The notes under the pieces were generated by a model. The model had not been told where the DNA came from. It saw only the letters and a program-made list of their open reading frames with translations, and did no database searches. Of a DNA stretch of 30,757 nucleotides, positions 20,013-28,721 are shown piece by piece; position 1 is the stretch's first letter, and each line of letters starts with the position of its first letter. A program made the translations under genes and the position numbers. The DNA lies in IMG/VR virus record IMGVR_UViG_3300042888_000509, positions 1-30,757 of that record; one strand, given 5' to 3'. The stretch comes from a virus.

Positions 20013-20980
20013 ATATAGTTGCTTCTGCGCATCTTTACCCTCCAGAGCATAACTGTGGCGCGGAATGGATGCTACACTTTATGCTCAAAGACCTTCAATC
20101 AAAGGGTCACAATGTTAGAGTTCTTTTACATGATGCGAATAAGTACAAGATAAGGGACAATTATGTCTTTGATGGAATTGATGTATTTCCTCCAAACCCA
20201 AATGTGGTTGAGAACTTAATGAGGTGGAGTCACGCTGTGTTTACTCATTTAGACTATACAAGGTGGACAATTCATGCAGCTAAACTTTACAAAAAGCCTG
20301 TTTTTCATCTTATTCACAATAGTCATCCCTACCCAGAGATTATTGATGCGGAGAAAAAACAGCACATCATTTACAATTCTTTGTGGTTAAAAGAACTTTT
20401 GAACTATAATTTTAGTAATTTTATAGTGACTCCGCCAGTAGACTACAATTACTATGACTTGGAGAATGAACCTGAGAAGTCTGAATATATCACTTTAATA
20501 AACTTAAACGAGAACAAGGGCGGTAAGATATTTGGGGAGATTGCAAGAGCAATTCCACACAAGTCATTTTTAGGTGTTTTAGGGTCATACGATGAGCAGA
20601 TAACTCCAAACCTACCAAATGTGACTTATGTGCCTAATTCGCCTAATATTAAGCAATGGTACGCAAAGACAAGAATACTTCTCATGCCATCAAAGTATGA
20701 GAGTTGGGGAAGGACAGCAACAGAGGCGATGTGTAGTGGGATTCCGGTAATTTGTACTGATACACCTGGGTTGAAGGAGAATTGTGACAAGGCAGGTGTT
20801 TATATTAAAGATAGGAATAATGTCAAAGATTGGGTTGAAGCTATTACAAAGTTGGATGACAAAAAAGCCTATTCATGGGCCTCAAGAAAAGCAAAAGCGA
20901 GATCAAGAGAGTTTGACACAAGAAAAACGCTTGATGAGTTTGAAACCTGGTTCAGAGAAAGTGTTAATAAATATAATTAA
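20009..20980 (+). CDS. Glycosyltransferase, GT4-type (GT-B fold)
   Basis: 323 residues in two Rossmann-like halves. The N-terminal half opens MNIVASAHLYPPEHNCGAEW, the usual acceptor-side glycine/PP loop; the C-terminal half has ESWGRTATEAMCSGIPVICT with the E-x7-E pair E231 and E239 that binds the nucleotide sugar. This is a retaining GT4-type enzyme. The gene is complete, without signal peptide. It is coupled to the methyltransferase by a 4-base overlap and is followed after 2 bases by the connector gene, so it is part of the structural operon. The sugar donor cannot be predicted. Confidence 0.87.
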   Translation: MNIVASAHLYPPEHNCGAEWMLHFMLKDLQSKGHNVRVLLHDANKYKIRDNYVFDGIDVFPPNPNVVENLMRWSHAVFTHLDYTRWTIHAAKLYKKPVFHLIHNSHPYPEIIDAEKKQHIIYNSLWLKELLNYNFSNFIVTPPVDYNYYDLENEPEKSEYITLINLNENKGGKIFGEIARAIPHKSFLGVLGSYDEQITPNLPNVTYVPNSPNIKQWYAKTRILLMPSKYESWGRTATEAMCSGIPVICTDTPGLKENCDKAGVYIKDRNNVKDWVEAITKLDDKKAYSWASRKAKARSREFDTRKTLDEFETWFRESVNKYN

Positions 20981-20982
20981 AG

Positions 20983-21543
20983 ATGACATATATAGACGGC
21001 ATAACAATATTAGCTGACGCGGTTGTAGAACCCGTTAGTCTTACTGATGCTAAGAATTGGTTGCGTATAACTAATTATGATAGCGATGATGTGCTAATTG
21101 GTGATTTGTTAAATGGTGCAAGGGTGCATATTGAGAAGCTGACCGGTTGTTCTTTGGTTAACAAGTCAGTAAGGATAAATGTTGAACTTACACCACAAAG
21201 CCAAGGCTTTTGGATTCTTGATGTGCCTTATGGGCCATTGCTTTGTGTTGATGAGGTTAAGATTAAGACGGGAATGAACACCTACGAGGTATTGACAAAA
21301 AATAGTGACTTTGAGGTGATAGGCGGTAAAATTTGGATATATACGGCAGGAGTATATGTCATAAAGTATCAATGTGGATTCAGCACGATTCCAGAGGACT
21401 TGGCAACTGATATACTTACTTTGACAGCTTGGTCTTATGAGAATAGGGGTAAGAAGATGAATAATGACGTTAAGAATAGAATGAGTGAGTTTCCATCTTG
21501 GGAAGGTTTAAATTATCACCAATATAAAAAGGTTGTGATATAG
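20983..21543 (+). CDS. Head-tail connector, HK97 gp6-like
   Basis: 186 residues. The N-terminal segment PVSLTDAKNWLRITNYDSDD and LLNGARVHIEKLTG is the helical pattern of gp6-like connector proteins, which form a ring below the portal and seal the packaged capsid. A beta-rich middle (LDVPYGPLLCVDEVKI) and a helical C-terminus (ATDILTLTAWSYENRGKK) complete the usual layout. Its position after the head genes and just before gp10-like and tail-completion genes matches the family's usual order, apart from the three inserted sugar genes. Confidence 0.85.
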   Translation: MTYIDGITILADAVVEPVSLTDAKNWLRITNYDSDDVLIGDLLNGARVHIEKLTGCSLVNKSVRINVELTPQSQGFWILDVPYGPLLCVDEVKIKTGMNTYEVLTKNSDFEVIGGKIWIYTAGVYVIKYQCGFSTIPEDLATDILTLTAWSYENRGKKMNNDVKNRMSEFPSWEGLNYHQYKKVVI

Positions 21544-21983
21544 TGAGTGGGTTCAAGGTAAATATAAATGATGGTAGGTTTAAAGATATGCTCAATGAGT
21601 ATAAAAAAACTGTCAACGAGGTATCTGCAATGATGGATATGGAAATTGGAGCGCATGGTGAATTAATGGCTACAAGTGCAAAAAATATGTGTCCAGTTGA
21701 TACAGGTAGATTAAGGAGTTCAATTAGCTTAAAAAAAGAGCAATTTCTTTCTTATGAATTGGTTGCTCAAACTGATTATGCTGCATATGTTGAATTTGGA
21801 ACTGGTAAATACTTTATATCAAATGGAGAGCCTTGGGATGGTGTTGCATCAAAATATAAGGGAAAAGGAATAAAACAAGTAAATTTGTTGGCAAGACCAT
21901 ATATGAGGCCAAGCATTTTGGCATATATCCCAAGTTTGACAAAAAGTATTGAGAACTTAATAAATGAAAAAAGGAAAGTATAA
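21543..21983 (+). CDS. HK97 gp10-like head-tail / tail completion protein
   Basis: 146 residues with a GTG start at 21543 that overlaps the previous stop; no ATG fits. CPVDTGRLRSSIS (about 49-61) and YAAYVEFGTGK are the family signature of HK97 gp10-like proteins, which help attach or complete the tail. The C-terminal ARPYMRPSI is also typical. The following gene starts inside the stop codon (TAATG). The DNA becomes AT-richer from here to the end of the tape measure. Confidence 0.87.
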   Translation: MSGFKVNINDGRFKDMLNEYKKTVNEVSAMMDMEIGAHGELMATSAKNMCPVDTGRLRSSISLKKEQFLSYELVAQTDYAAYVEFGTGKYFISNGEPWDGVASKYKGKGIKQVNLLARPYMRPSILAYIPSLTKSIENLINEKRKV

Positions 21984-22414
21984 TGCTTGATTGCTCAAAT
22001 AATGTAAGAAGTATTTATATAAGTGCCTTAAATGGTAACATTTCTTATGGAGGTAAGAATGTGCCTGTCTATGGTCAACAACCTTTTACAACTACACCTC
22101 AAAACTATATAGTAATTTCATCAATTAATGAGTCAGCAAGTAACACAAATAACTCATTTGGTAATAGTGTTGATGTGACAATTGATATATTTAGTGAACA
22201 ATATAGAACTTATGAAAACTCAATTGTTGATAATATATCTTCACAGATACTAAACATACTAATTCCAGATACATCAGTAAACGGATTTAGTGATATAAAC
22301 TTTGAGGTATATCCAACACAAAGAACTTCATCAAGTTATTTACCTTTGAGGGATGGAGAAAACTTTGTAGCGAGAAAGATAATAACAATTAGTAATTTAG
22401 TAAATCAAAAATAA
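21983..22414 (+). CDS. Tail completion / terminator protein
   Basis: 143 residues. The layout, with YGGKNVPVYGQQP near the start, a central beta strand VDVTIDIFSEQYRTYENS and a helix NSIVDNISSQILNIL, fits the DUF3168/gp9-like tail terminator proteins that cap the tail tube. The call rests largely on position between gp10-like and tail-tube genes. The start is coupled to the previous stop (TAATG). Confidence 0.65.
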   Translation: MLDCSNNVRSIYISALNGNISYGGKNVPVYGQQPFTTTPQNYIVISSINESASNTNNSFGNSVDVTIDIFSEQYRTYENSIVDNISSQILNILIPDTSVNGFSDINFEVYPTQRTSSSYLPLRDGENFVARKIITISNLVNQK

Positions 22415-22420
22415 AATAAA

Positions 22421-22852
22421 ATGGGACAGATTTTAGGATCATTGCAAAACATAGAGATTGATGTAGCTGGTGGCTCATCTTATAAGAATCTCGTGTGTCT
22501 GCGTACGGCTTCAGTTAATACAACTGTTGACTCAACAACAGAGCAAACAAATTGTGGGCCTTTGACATCAGTTGCTGATGCAACAATGGGTCTTGACTTT
22601 GATGCAATTTGTGAGGTTTCACCAACAGTTGCTCAAGTATCTTATGAAGATTTGCTCGTTGCTATGGCTTCAAAAACACTTGTAGCAGTAAGAGTACAAA
22701 ACCCAGTTGTTACTGGTGCAAGTGTAGGTGCTGCATACTATCATCAGTTCCTTGGCTACATAACTTCACTTACTCTCAATCAATCAACTACTGAATTTAT
22801 CAATTTTTCTGGTACTGTTACTTCTACCGGAATTGTTGATGTTACTCCTTAA
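22421..22852 (+). CDS. Major tail tube protein
   Basis: 143 residues, beta-rich, with Ser/Thr/Val-rich strands (ASVNTTVDSTTEQTNCGP, FINFSGTVTSTGIVDVTP) and one helix VSYEDLLVAMASKT, the composition of siphovirus tail tube subunits. It directly precedes the frameshifted chaperone genes and tape measure, the invariant position of this gene. Codon choice leans toward that of the capsid gene (GCT, CTT, GTT), fitting high expression. A leader AAATAAAATAAA precedes the ATG. Confidence 0.8.
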   Translation: MGQILGSLQNIEIDVAGGSSYKNLVCLRTASVNTTVDSTTEQTNCGPLTSVADATMGLDFDAICEVSPTVAQVSYEDLLVAMASKTLVAVRVQNPVVTGASVGAAYYHQFLGYITSLTLNQSTTEFINFSGTVTSTGIVDVTP

Positions 22853-22854
22853 TT

Positions 22855-23214
22855 ATGAACTATACTACTATTACTATCAACGAAACTAAGATTGGGCTAA
22901 AATTCGGGATGGCATCTTTTAGATACCTTCAAGGAAAGTTCATAGAAGGAAGGGCATTTGAGAACAATGAATTAAACGAAATAGGTGTTGCACACATTAT
23001 TTATAGTGGCTATTATAATAATTGCCTTATAAAAGATGTTGAGATAGATTTATCATTTGAGTATTTTGTTGATTGGGTTGAATCTAATTTAAAAAATGAA
23101 GATTCATTGAATCAAATAAAAAATGTGATAAATGTTTGGACTGAAAGCGATTTCATCAAACAAACACAAGAAGATGATAAGCCAAAAAAAAAGACATCTC
23201 GTTTGAAGAAATAG
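22855..23214 (+). CDS. Tail assembly chaperone, upstream frame (G-like)
   Basis: 119 residues, acidic and helical in the middle, ending in a Lys-rich tail (DDKPKKKTSRLKK). It follows the tail tube gene and precedes the tape measure, the standard place of the lambda G / G-T type chaperones that coat the tape measure during tail assembly. Near its 3' end lies A AAA AAG (23187-23193), a perfect -1 slippery heptamer in the correct frame. Most ribosomes would stop at 23214; a fraction would shift to the downstream frame and make a ~212-residue fusion. Confidence 0.85.
   Translation: MNYTTITINETKIGLKFGMASFRYLQGKFIEGRAFENNELNEIGVAHIIYSGYYNNCLIKDVEIDLSFEYFVDWVESNLKNEDSLNQIKNVINVWTESDFIKQTQEDDKPKKKTSRLKK
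23187..23193 (+). other. Programmed -1 ribosomal frameshift site
   Basis: The heptamer A AAA AAG occurs in the zero frame of the chaperone gene, inside a run of nine A. Slippage moves reading to GAC ATC TCG, opening a 99-codon extension that stops at 23492. No strong downstream hairpin is obvious. Confidence 0.85.
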
Positions 23215-23492
23215 AATCATTTGCCTTTGGTGAGTTGAATTTATTGCCTAATGACTTTTATAGTATGAGTCCTCGCCATTTTTCATTAATGATGAAAGGG
23301 CATGAGATTAAAAGAATAGATGTATATAAGCAAACAAGACTTTTGATGTTTACGATGGTGCGGTTAATGGGTGATCCTAAAACCGCACCAAAAACACCAG
23401 AAGCATTGTGGCAGTTGCCAGGTGATGAAGAAAGTGGCAACGTGATGAGTGAGGATGAGATGAGAGAAATCTTTAAAAGATTAGGAAAATGA
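23193..23492 (+). CDS. Tail assembly chaperone, frameshifted extension (T-like)
   Basis: This reading frame has no good start of its own (only a TTG at 23235), but is open from the slippery site. Read through the shift it begins DISFEEIESFAFGELNLLPN and continues to EDEMREIFKRLGK, a natural helical sequence with DFYSMSPRHFSLMMKGHE. It is expressed only as the C-terminal half of the fusion with the upstream chaperone, which would contact the tape measure while the upstream part contacts the tube protein. Its stop overlaps the tape-measure ATG. Confidence 0.85.
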   Translation, partial: DISFEEIESFAFGELNLLPNDFYSMSPRHFSLMMKGHEIKRIDVYKQTRLLMFTMVRLMGDPKTAPKTPEALWQLPGDEESGNVMSEDEMREIFKRLGK

Positions 23493-25312
23493 GTTCAAGT
23501 CCATTTGTTTTTGAGATAGGTGCTGACATCAGCAAATTCACTAAATCTATTAGTGAGGTTGATGCTGAACTGAAAGTCCTTAGAAATTCATTAAAGACTC
23601 AGACTGGCGCAGCTATTGTTGAAACAAATAAGCAAATTAAGCAACTTGAAAACAGTCTTGTTGATTTAAAAAAAGTAGGACTTGATAAATTACCAAAAGG
23701 TGCAGTAGATGGTGCTAATGCTTTATTTTCACTTAATCAAGTAGCAAGAGATTTGCCATTTGGTTTTGTTGCCATTCAGAATAACTTGCCAGGAGTATTT
23801 GATTCATTTGCAAAATTAAGCAAAGAAAGTGGAGGAGTAACAAACGCATTTAAATCAATTGGCTCTGCATTGGTAGGCCCTGCTGGTTTATCTTTTGCCA
23901 TTGGTGCAGCTATTTCAGGAATAACAAGCCTTGTTCAATCTTATGGTTCATTAGGGGCTGCTGTAACAGATATATTTGGGTTACAAGTAAAGGAAAGAGA
24001 TTTGCAAAACTCATTAAACTCAGCTTTTGCTGTGTCTAATGGAGAGATAGCCGGAGAGGTTGCAAATATGAAATCATTGAGCAGTATTCTTATAAGCACT
24101 AATTCAACATTAGAGCAAAGGAATGGTGCTTATGCTCAACTTAATAAAGAGTATCCTGGTATATTATTTGGTATAAGTAAAGAAGAAATAGCAACAGGAA
24201 AAGTTAATGAACAAATAGCAAAAAGAATTAAGTTATTTTCTCTACAATTAGAACTTGAGGGTAAAGCTGATTCAATAAGGGAACTTATATCTAAATCAGC
24301 AAAAGAACAGCTTGAGTTGGGTGCAAAATTAAAAACTGGTGGTTTCTTTGATGTTCTTGGTTTACAATTGAAAGGATTCTTCCAGACTGGTGATGCAGGT
24401 GTAACTGGTGTATTATCTGCCGTTGGAAATACTTTTCAAAAGACAAGTGCTGAAGCAGATTTCTTTAATAAAAGTTTAACCAAAGTAAACCAAGAGTTAG
24501 TTGTTGTAAATGCTGAAGTTGACAAGTTAGTAAAAGGACAAAAGGATGCAGATGCAGCTTTAAAAAATGCTTCAAAAGCAATAAATCAACAAGCTAAAGA
24601 TTGGGAGAAATTTCAAGAACAAACAAGGAAATCAAATGAAAGACTTGCTGAATTTTACACAAACCAATTACAACAGCAAGCCTTAAAAAATAGAACTGAA
24701 GAATTAAAAAAACAAGCAAAAGCACAAGAAGATTTAACAAAAGCTACTTTAGATGGTGCAATGATTGAAATGGATCAAAACCCATTTGATTGGGTTAAAG
24801 AATTCAGAAAAACTGCTGATCCTCTTAAAATAGAACAAGATATTGCATTTAATCAAGGTTCAAAAATTGACTATTTAAAGTCTCAATTTGAAAGCCTACA
24901 AGCTGTATTTGATAAAACAAAAAGTAGTATTGAATCATCATTAGTTGAGCCATTTGGTTTGTTGTTTGATAATCTAACAACTAAAGGTAAAAGTGCTTTT
25001 GAAGGATTTGGTAAAATGGCAATTGGAATAATTAAAAAAATTGCTACTCAACTTATAGTTAGTGGAATAGCTAATTTACTAACAAATATTTTATTCCCGC
25101 AAGTTGGAGCAGCAAAAGGTATAATGGCAACTCTTGGTTCATTTACCAAGGGTGGTGGATTTTTAGGGTTCGGTGGTGTAGCAAATCCTTCATTTGGTGG
25201 TGTGAATGGTGGTGGAATGAGTTTAAGTGGACAAGTTGTTTTTGTACAAAGAGGGTCAGACCTTGTTGGAGCATTGAATAGAACAAACGCACAAATTAAT
25301 AGAGTTGGCTAA
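23489..25312 (+). CDS. Tail tape measure protein
   Basis: 607 residues. It begins MSSSPFVFEIGADISKFTKS, the usual start of tape measures, followed by coiled-coil segments (about 25-60, 330-420 and 450-480). A hydrophobic Gly/Ala-rich stretch lies at about 125-155 (SALVGPAGLSFAIGAAISGI), with another hydrophobic patch near 515-540. The C-terminus is Gly-rich. It sets tail length: at about 0.15 nm per residue, a tail near 90 nm is expected. It contains no evident lytic domain. Its start overlaps the chaperone stop (ATGA). Confidence 0.9.
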   Translation: MSSSPFVFEIGADISKFTKSISEVDAELKVLRNSLKTQTGAAIVETNKQIKQLENSLVDLKKVGLDKLPKGAVDGANALFSLNQVARDLPFGFVAIQNNLPGVFDSFAKLSKESGGVTNAFKSIGSALVGPAGLSFAIGAAISGITSLVQSYGSLGAAVTDIFGLQVKERDLQNSLNSAFAVSNGEIAGEVANMKSLSSILISTNSTLEQRNGAYAQLNKEYPGILFGISKEEIATGKVNEQIAKRIKLFSLQLELEGKADSIRELISKSAKEQLELGAKLKTGGFFDVLGLQLKGFFQTGDAGVTGVLSAVGNTFQKTSAEADFFNKSLTKVNQELVVVNAEVDKLVKGQKDADAALKNASKAINQQAKDWEKFQEQTRKSNERLAEFYTNQLQQQALKNRTEELKKQAKAQEDLTKATLDGAMIEMDQNPFDWVKEFRKTADPLKIEQDIAFNQGSKIDYLKSQFESLQAVFDKTKSSIESSLVEPFGLLFDNLTTKGKSAFEGFGKMAIGIIKKIATQLIVSGIANLLTNILFPQVGAAKGIMATLGSFTKGGGFLGFGGVANPSFGGVNGGGMSLSGQVVFVQRGSDLVGALNRTNAQINRVG

Positions 25313-27749
25313 AGCAGAAAAATATAGATATAGTTTCAAGACACTTGAGGGTCAAACTTGTACAGTTAGGTTTGATTTTGAGGGATGGACAGGGGCATCA
25401 ACTACTTTAGTAGGTGCTGACAAACCATTTACTCTTGGTGAGTTTAATACTGATGAGAATATATTTAAGCCAATTAGAGCACAATTGGCAACAATGAACA
25501 TCATTGGGTCAGCAAGTGGGGTAACTACTGATGACTTTATGATGGATAATGATAATGATGTTATTGTTTATTTTGATTTTGGGACTTGGGGAAATTATTG
25601 GATAGGATATTTGACTCAAGATGATTTTCAAGAGACTTGGGTTGATACAAATCATGTTTTAACAATTAGAGCCACAGAGGGTCTTGGATTGCTAAAAGAA
25701 ACTCAACTTGGAAATAATGGGGCAGAGTTGATTGGAACTTTCACTCCATTTCAGATTGTTGAATATGCAATGCAAGGAGCAGTTCAAAATTTTGTAGACT
25801 ATAAAATTTACTCAAACCTATTTTATGCATCAATGAATGATGGTGCATTATACACAGGGTTTGATCAATGTACAGTTGATGCAAAGGCTTTTCAGATTGA
25901 TGTTCTTCAATATGATGATTCTTATACTGCGATTGAGAAGCTAAACACAGCTTGGAATCAGACCATTTATATGTATAAGGGTAAATGGGTGATATTTAGG
26001 ATTGAGGAGTTATATTGCCCTACAACAGAGAATATAAGAGGATTTAGGTCACTTCTTGGCACAAGGACATTGCTTAATGATAGATACGATGTGAATGTCG
26101 GTGTTGGAGAGAGTGTTAAACCTATAACACCAGAAATGTTAAGGTTCTTAAAAAGAAGGACAAAGAAAGACATTATACAATATAATTATGACCCAATCAA
26201 TGAGATAGTTCAAAATGGTTCATTTTCAAGAGGGTCTTTTATTAGTGATGTTTCAAATGTTAAATCATATAATCTTGATAGTTGGACAAGGCAAGAAGGT
26301 GGTACAAGTTCTACCCCAACATTTACAACACCTACAACACCTACTACTGGCACAGTCACAAGAGTTGAGGTTTATGATGGTGCTTATGGAATTTTAGAAG
26401 ATAATTATGTAAGGTTTGACTCTGCAATTGCATCATCAAATGCAGTTTATAGGTGGATTAAATCAACAGACCTTGAGATTTTGCAAGGTGAAAAAATAAG
26501 GTTTAGTGTAGATACAAGGTATAAAAATGTGTTTACTGATGATGGTAAAAAAAGGCAAGCATATATACTTTTATATGGTAATGTAAATAATTACTATTTA
26601 AAAGATGATGGTACATGGGTACAAACAAATGCAACATTTAGTACAAATGAGCAATTTTTTGGCACATCATATTTGACATCTAATGATCCATTGTATAGTG
26701 ATTGGATCACACTTAGTGTTGACTCACAGCCTTGTCCAGATTTTGGTAATATAAATATTATATTATTAAATGATTTTAGGACTTGGGAGAGTGGCGGTCA
26801 AGAGTCTTGGTATAAGTCACTACAAGTGCAAGTATTGACAGGGTTTAATGGTCAGTATGAAATTGATATTACGGGTGTTCAGTCAATCTTCACAAAGGCC
26901 GACAATCTAAAAATGGTTGACCAAAGTGAAATATACTTTGATGATAGCTTTTCAAATAACTTCAAAGGCACACTTTTAAGGGCAGATGGGGTATCACTCA
27001 CAGATAGGCAATGGCATAGGAGTAGATATGTATCAGAGATTGAAGGATTTAGAAAAGAGAACGCAATTGCTCATTGGCAGTTCAATAGAATTGATAGGAA
27101 TAAGATTGATGCTAACTTCTTTGGACTTACATGGGATGATGGAACTGAGCCAATTGGGTTAATAAATACAATAAAATTTGTTGATGATGACCCCAACAAA
27201 ATTTATGCAATATTGAACCTAAAAGAGATTGACTTTGCCTCATCAACTTGGAACGCCACACTTCTTGAGGTATTTGATAATGATAGGGATGTTGATGATT
27301 ATGTATTAAAGAATTTTGATGCTGACCCAACAAACAATACTTATATCGGAATCACTAAAGTTCCTTGGACTATTGTTAGTGGTGCTGACTTCACAATCTC
27401 AACTGGGAATACTTTTACCTACACAGGCACTACATCAATATCACCAAGTATTAGTTGTGTAATAAATGGTACAATAAACTCACTAACAAGTGGCACTGAT
27501 GTAATATTTAATTTTATTATAAATGGTGTATCAAAAGCGATACAGGTAGTTGATTGTACAACGCTTCCAAAATTATTTACCTTAAATTTGAGCAATATAT
27601 CTACTATCAATTCTGGTAATATTATGTTTGTTAGTATTTCAAACAATGTTGATGAGATTAATATAGGATTGGGTAACTTGACATTTAGTTACTATGTACC
27701 AGGCACTCCTACTTATGACCCTTATCAAGTTAAATATATATATCAATAA
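25305..27749 (+). CDS. Large tail-tip / baseplate protein (814 aa)
   Basis: It starts with TTG at 25305, overlapping the tape measure stop by 8 bases; the next in-frame ATG is about 64 codons later and would remove conserved-looking sequence. The N-terminal ~200 residues (YRYSFKTLEGQTCTVRFDF, GNYWIGYLTQDDF, TIRATEGLGLLKE) look like a distal-tail or hub-type beta domain. A Thr/Pro linker (STPTFTTPTTPTTGTVTR) follows near residue 340, and the rest is beta-rich, carbohydrate-binding-like sequence. Position after the tape measure indicates a tip component. The exact role, hub versus receptor-binding carrier, is uncertain. Confidence 0.7.
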   Translation: MAKAEKYRYSFKTLEGQTCTVRFDFEGWTGASTTLVGADKPFTLGEFNTDENIFKPIRAQLATMNIIGSASGVTTDDFMMDNDNDVIVYFDFGTWGNYWIGYLTQDDFQETWVDTNHVLTIRATEGLGLLKETQLGNNGAELIGTFTPFQIVEYAMQGAVQNFVDYKIYSNLFYASMNDGALYTGFDQCTVDAKAFQIDVLQYDDSYTAIEKLNTAWNQTIYMYKGKWVIFRIEELYCPTTENIRGFRSLLGTRTLLNDRYDVNVGVGESVKPITPEMLRFLKRRTKKDIIQYNYDPINEIVQNGSFSRGSFISDVSNVKSYNLDSWTRQEGGTSSTPTFTTPTTPTTGTVTRVEVYDGAYGILEDNYVRFDSAIASSNAVYRWIKSTDLEILQGEKIRFSVDTRYKNVFTDDGKKRQAYILLYGNVNNYYLKDDGTWVQTNATFSTNEQFFGTSYLTSNDPLYSDWITLSVDSQPCPDFGNINIILLNDFRTWESGGQESWYKSLQVQVLTGFNGQYEIDITGVQSIFTKADNLKMVDQSEIYFDDSFSNNFKGTLLRADGVSLTDRQWHRSRYVSEIEGFRKENAIAHWQFNRIDRNKIDANFFGLTWDDGTEPIGLINTIKFVDDDPNKIYAILNLKEIDFASSTWNATLLEVFDNDRDVDDYVLKNFDADPTNNTYIGITKVPWTIVSGADFTISTGNTFTYTGTTSISPSISCVINGTINSLTSGTDVIFNFIINGVSKAIQVVDCTTLPKLFTLNLSNISTINSGNIMFVSISNNVDEINIGLGNLTFSYYVPGTPTYDPYQVKYIYQ

Positions 27750-28357
27750 TGGCAGACGCAGTAAAATCAGAAGGGTTAGTTATAGCTTATCTTTATGAAG
27801 ATAATGTCTATCCATTGGCTTGCGCTAAGAACTCATCAATTACATTGAGTAGGGACTTCTTAGAGTTAGCACCAAAAACAAATGGACTATATCGTGAATA
27901 TATAACGGGGAGAAGGGGTTTCACCATTAGCGGTAGTGGATTGGTAAAGATGGCTCAAAACTACATGCACCCAATTGAGTTTTTTGGTGATTTTTTTACT
28001 GGTAGTGATACAAAATTTACTGCTTTTCTTGATTTAATTGATGCTCAAAATAATTATCGTATATATCAATTTGATTGTTATATACAAGATTTAACTCTTG
28101 ATAGCACAGTTGGAAGCATTGCAAACTATAACTATACCCTACAAGGTACTGGCAGCTTTACTGAGTTGACGGTAGTGGATACTTACACAGTAACAAGTGG
28201 TACTATTCCTGCAAGGAACCCTGCCACTCACAAACTCGTTGCAGTTGGATATGGTGGCAAGTGGTACTATAACTACACAGTTACGGGGTCATTTGTTATA
28301 TCACTTGGAACGGCATTAAATGGCACATCAGTTATTGCTGCTTACATTGCATTATAA
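27749..28357 (+). CDS. Tail-tube-like protein, second copy
   Basis: 202 residues. The segment VYPLACAKNSSITLSRDFLE then YREYITGRRGFTISGSGLV matches the N-terminal strand-turn pattern of TP901-1-type major tail proteins. That pattern is a Ser-rich strand, an acidic turn and a G-x-R/K-x-(W/F)-x-I/V strand. Yet the tail tube gene proper lies at 22421 and this one follows the tail-tip gene. It may form a tip or collar ring on the tube fold, since that fold is reused in several tail proteins. The C-terminal ~60 residues (GTIPARNPATHKLVAVGYGG) are a separate small beta unit. The start overlaps the previous stop. Confidence 0.6.
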   Translation: MADAVKSEGLVIAYLYEDNVYPLACAKNSSITLSRDFLELAPKTNGLYREYITGRRGFTISGSGLVKMAQNYMHPIEFFGDFFTGSDTKFTAFLDLIDAQNNYRIYQFDCYIQDLTLDSTVGSIANYNYTLQGTGSFTELTVVDTYTVTSGTIPARNPATHKLVAVGYGGKWYYNYTVTGSFVISLGTALNGTSVIAAYIAL

Positions 28358-28382
28358 CCATAATAAATCTTAAATTTACAAC

Positions 28383-28721
28383 ATGATAGGCGAACATAAT
28401 TTAAGGCCGATAAAGAAGGGTGACACATGGGAAATGACATTGTCATTTTATGATGATGAGTGCGAGAGTACACCTATCAACGTAAGCACTTATGTATTTA
28501 AGTTGCAAGCAAAAAACTCAAGTGGAACGGTGATGATTGAGTGGTTGGATGCTGTATTTGTTCAAATTGACAATTTTACAAGAAGGGTTACATTGACACC
28601 TACTACTACTAACTCATACGCAGCAGGCGAATATACTTATGAATTACAAGTAGGAATTTCTACTAATTCATATACTTGGATGCAAGGATTTGTGCAAGTT
28701 GAATCGCAAATAACATCATAG
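28383..28721 (+). CDS. Baseplate upper / Ig-like protein, BppU-N-like
   Basis: 112 residues in a single beta sandwich: LRPIKKGDTWEMTLSFYD, FKLQAKNSSGTVMIEW, AGEYTYELQVGI and WMQGFVQVE. The KGDTW...D start and the sequence of strands resemble the N-terminal domain of BppU-type baseplate proteins, which attaches fibres to the tail tip. It begins after an A/T-rich leader (CTTAAATTTACAAC) and is followed directly by the first fibre module gene. Confidence 0.6.
   Translation: MIGEHNLRPIKKGDTWEMTLSFYDDECESTPINVSTYVFKLQAKNSSGTVMIEWLDAVFVQIDNFTRRVTLTPTTTNSYAAGEYTYELQVGISTNSYTWMQGFVQVESQITS

Noticed and set aside
23235-23492. Independent gene with TTG start after the tail chaperone
   Set aside because: The frame is open from the slippery heptamer and reads naturally through it, so it is the frameshifted extension.
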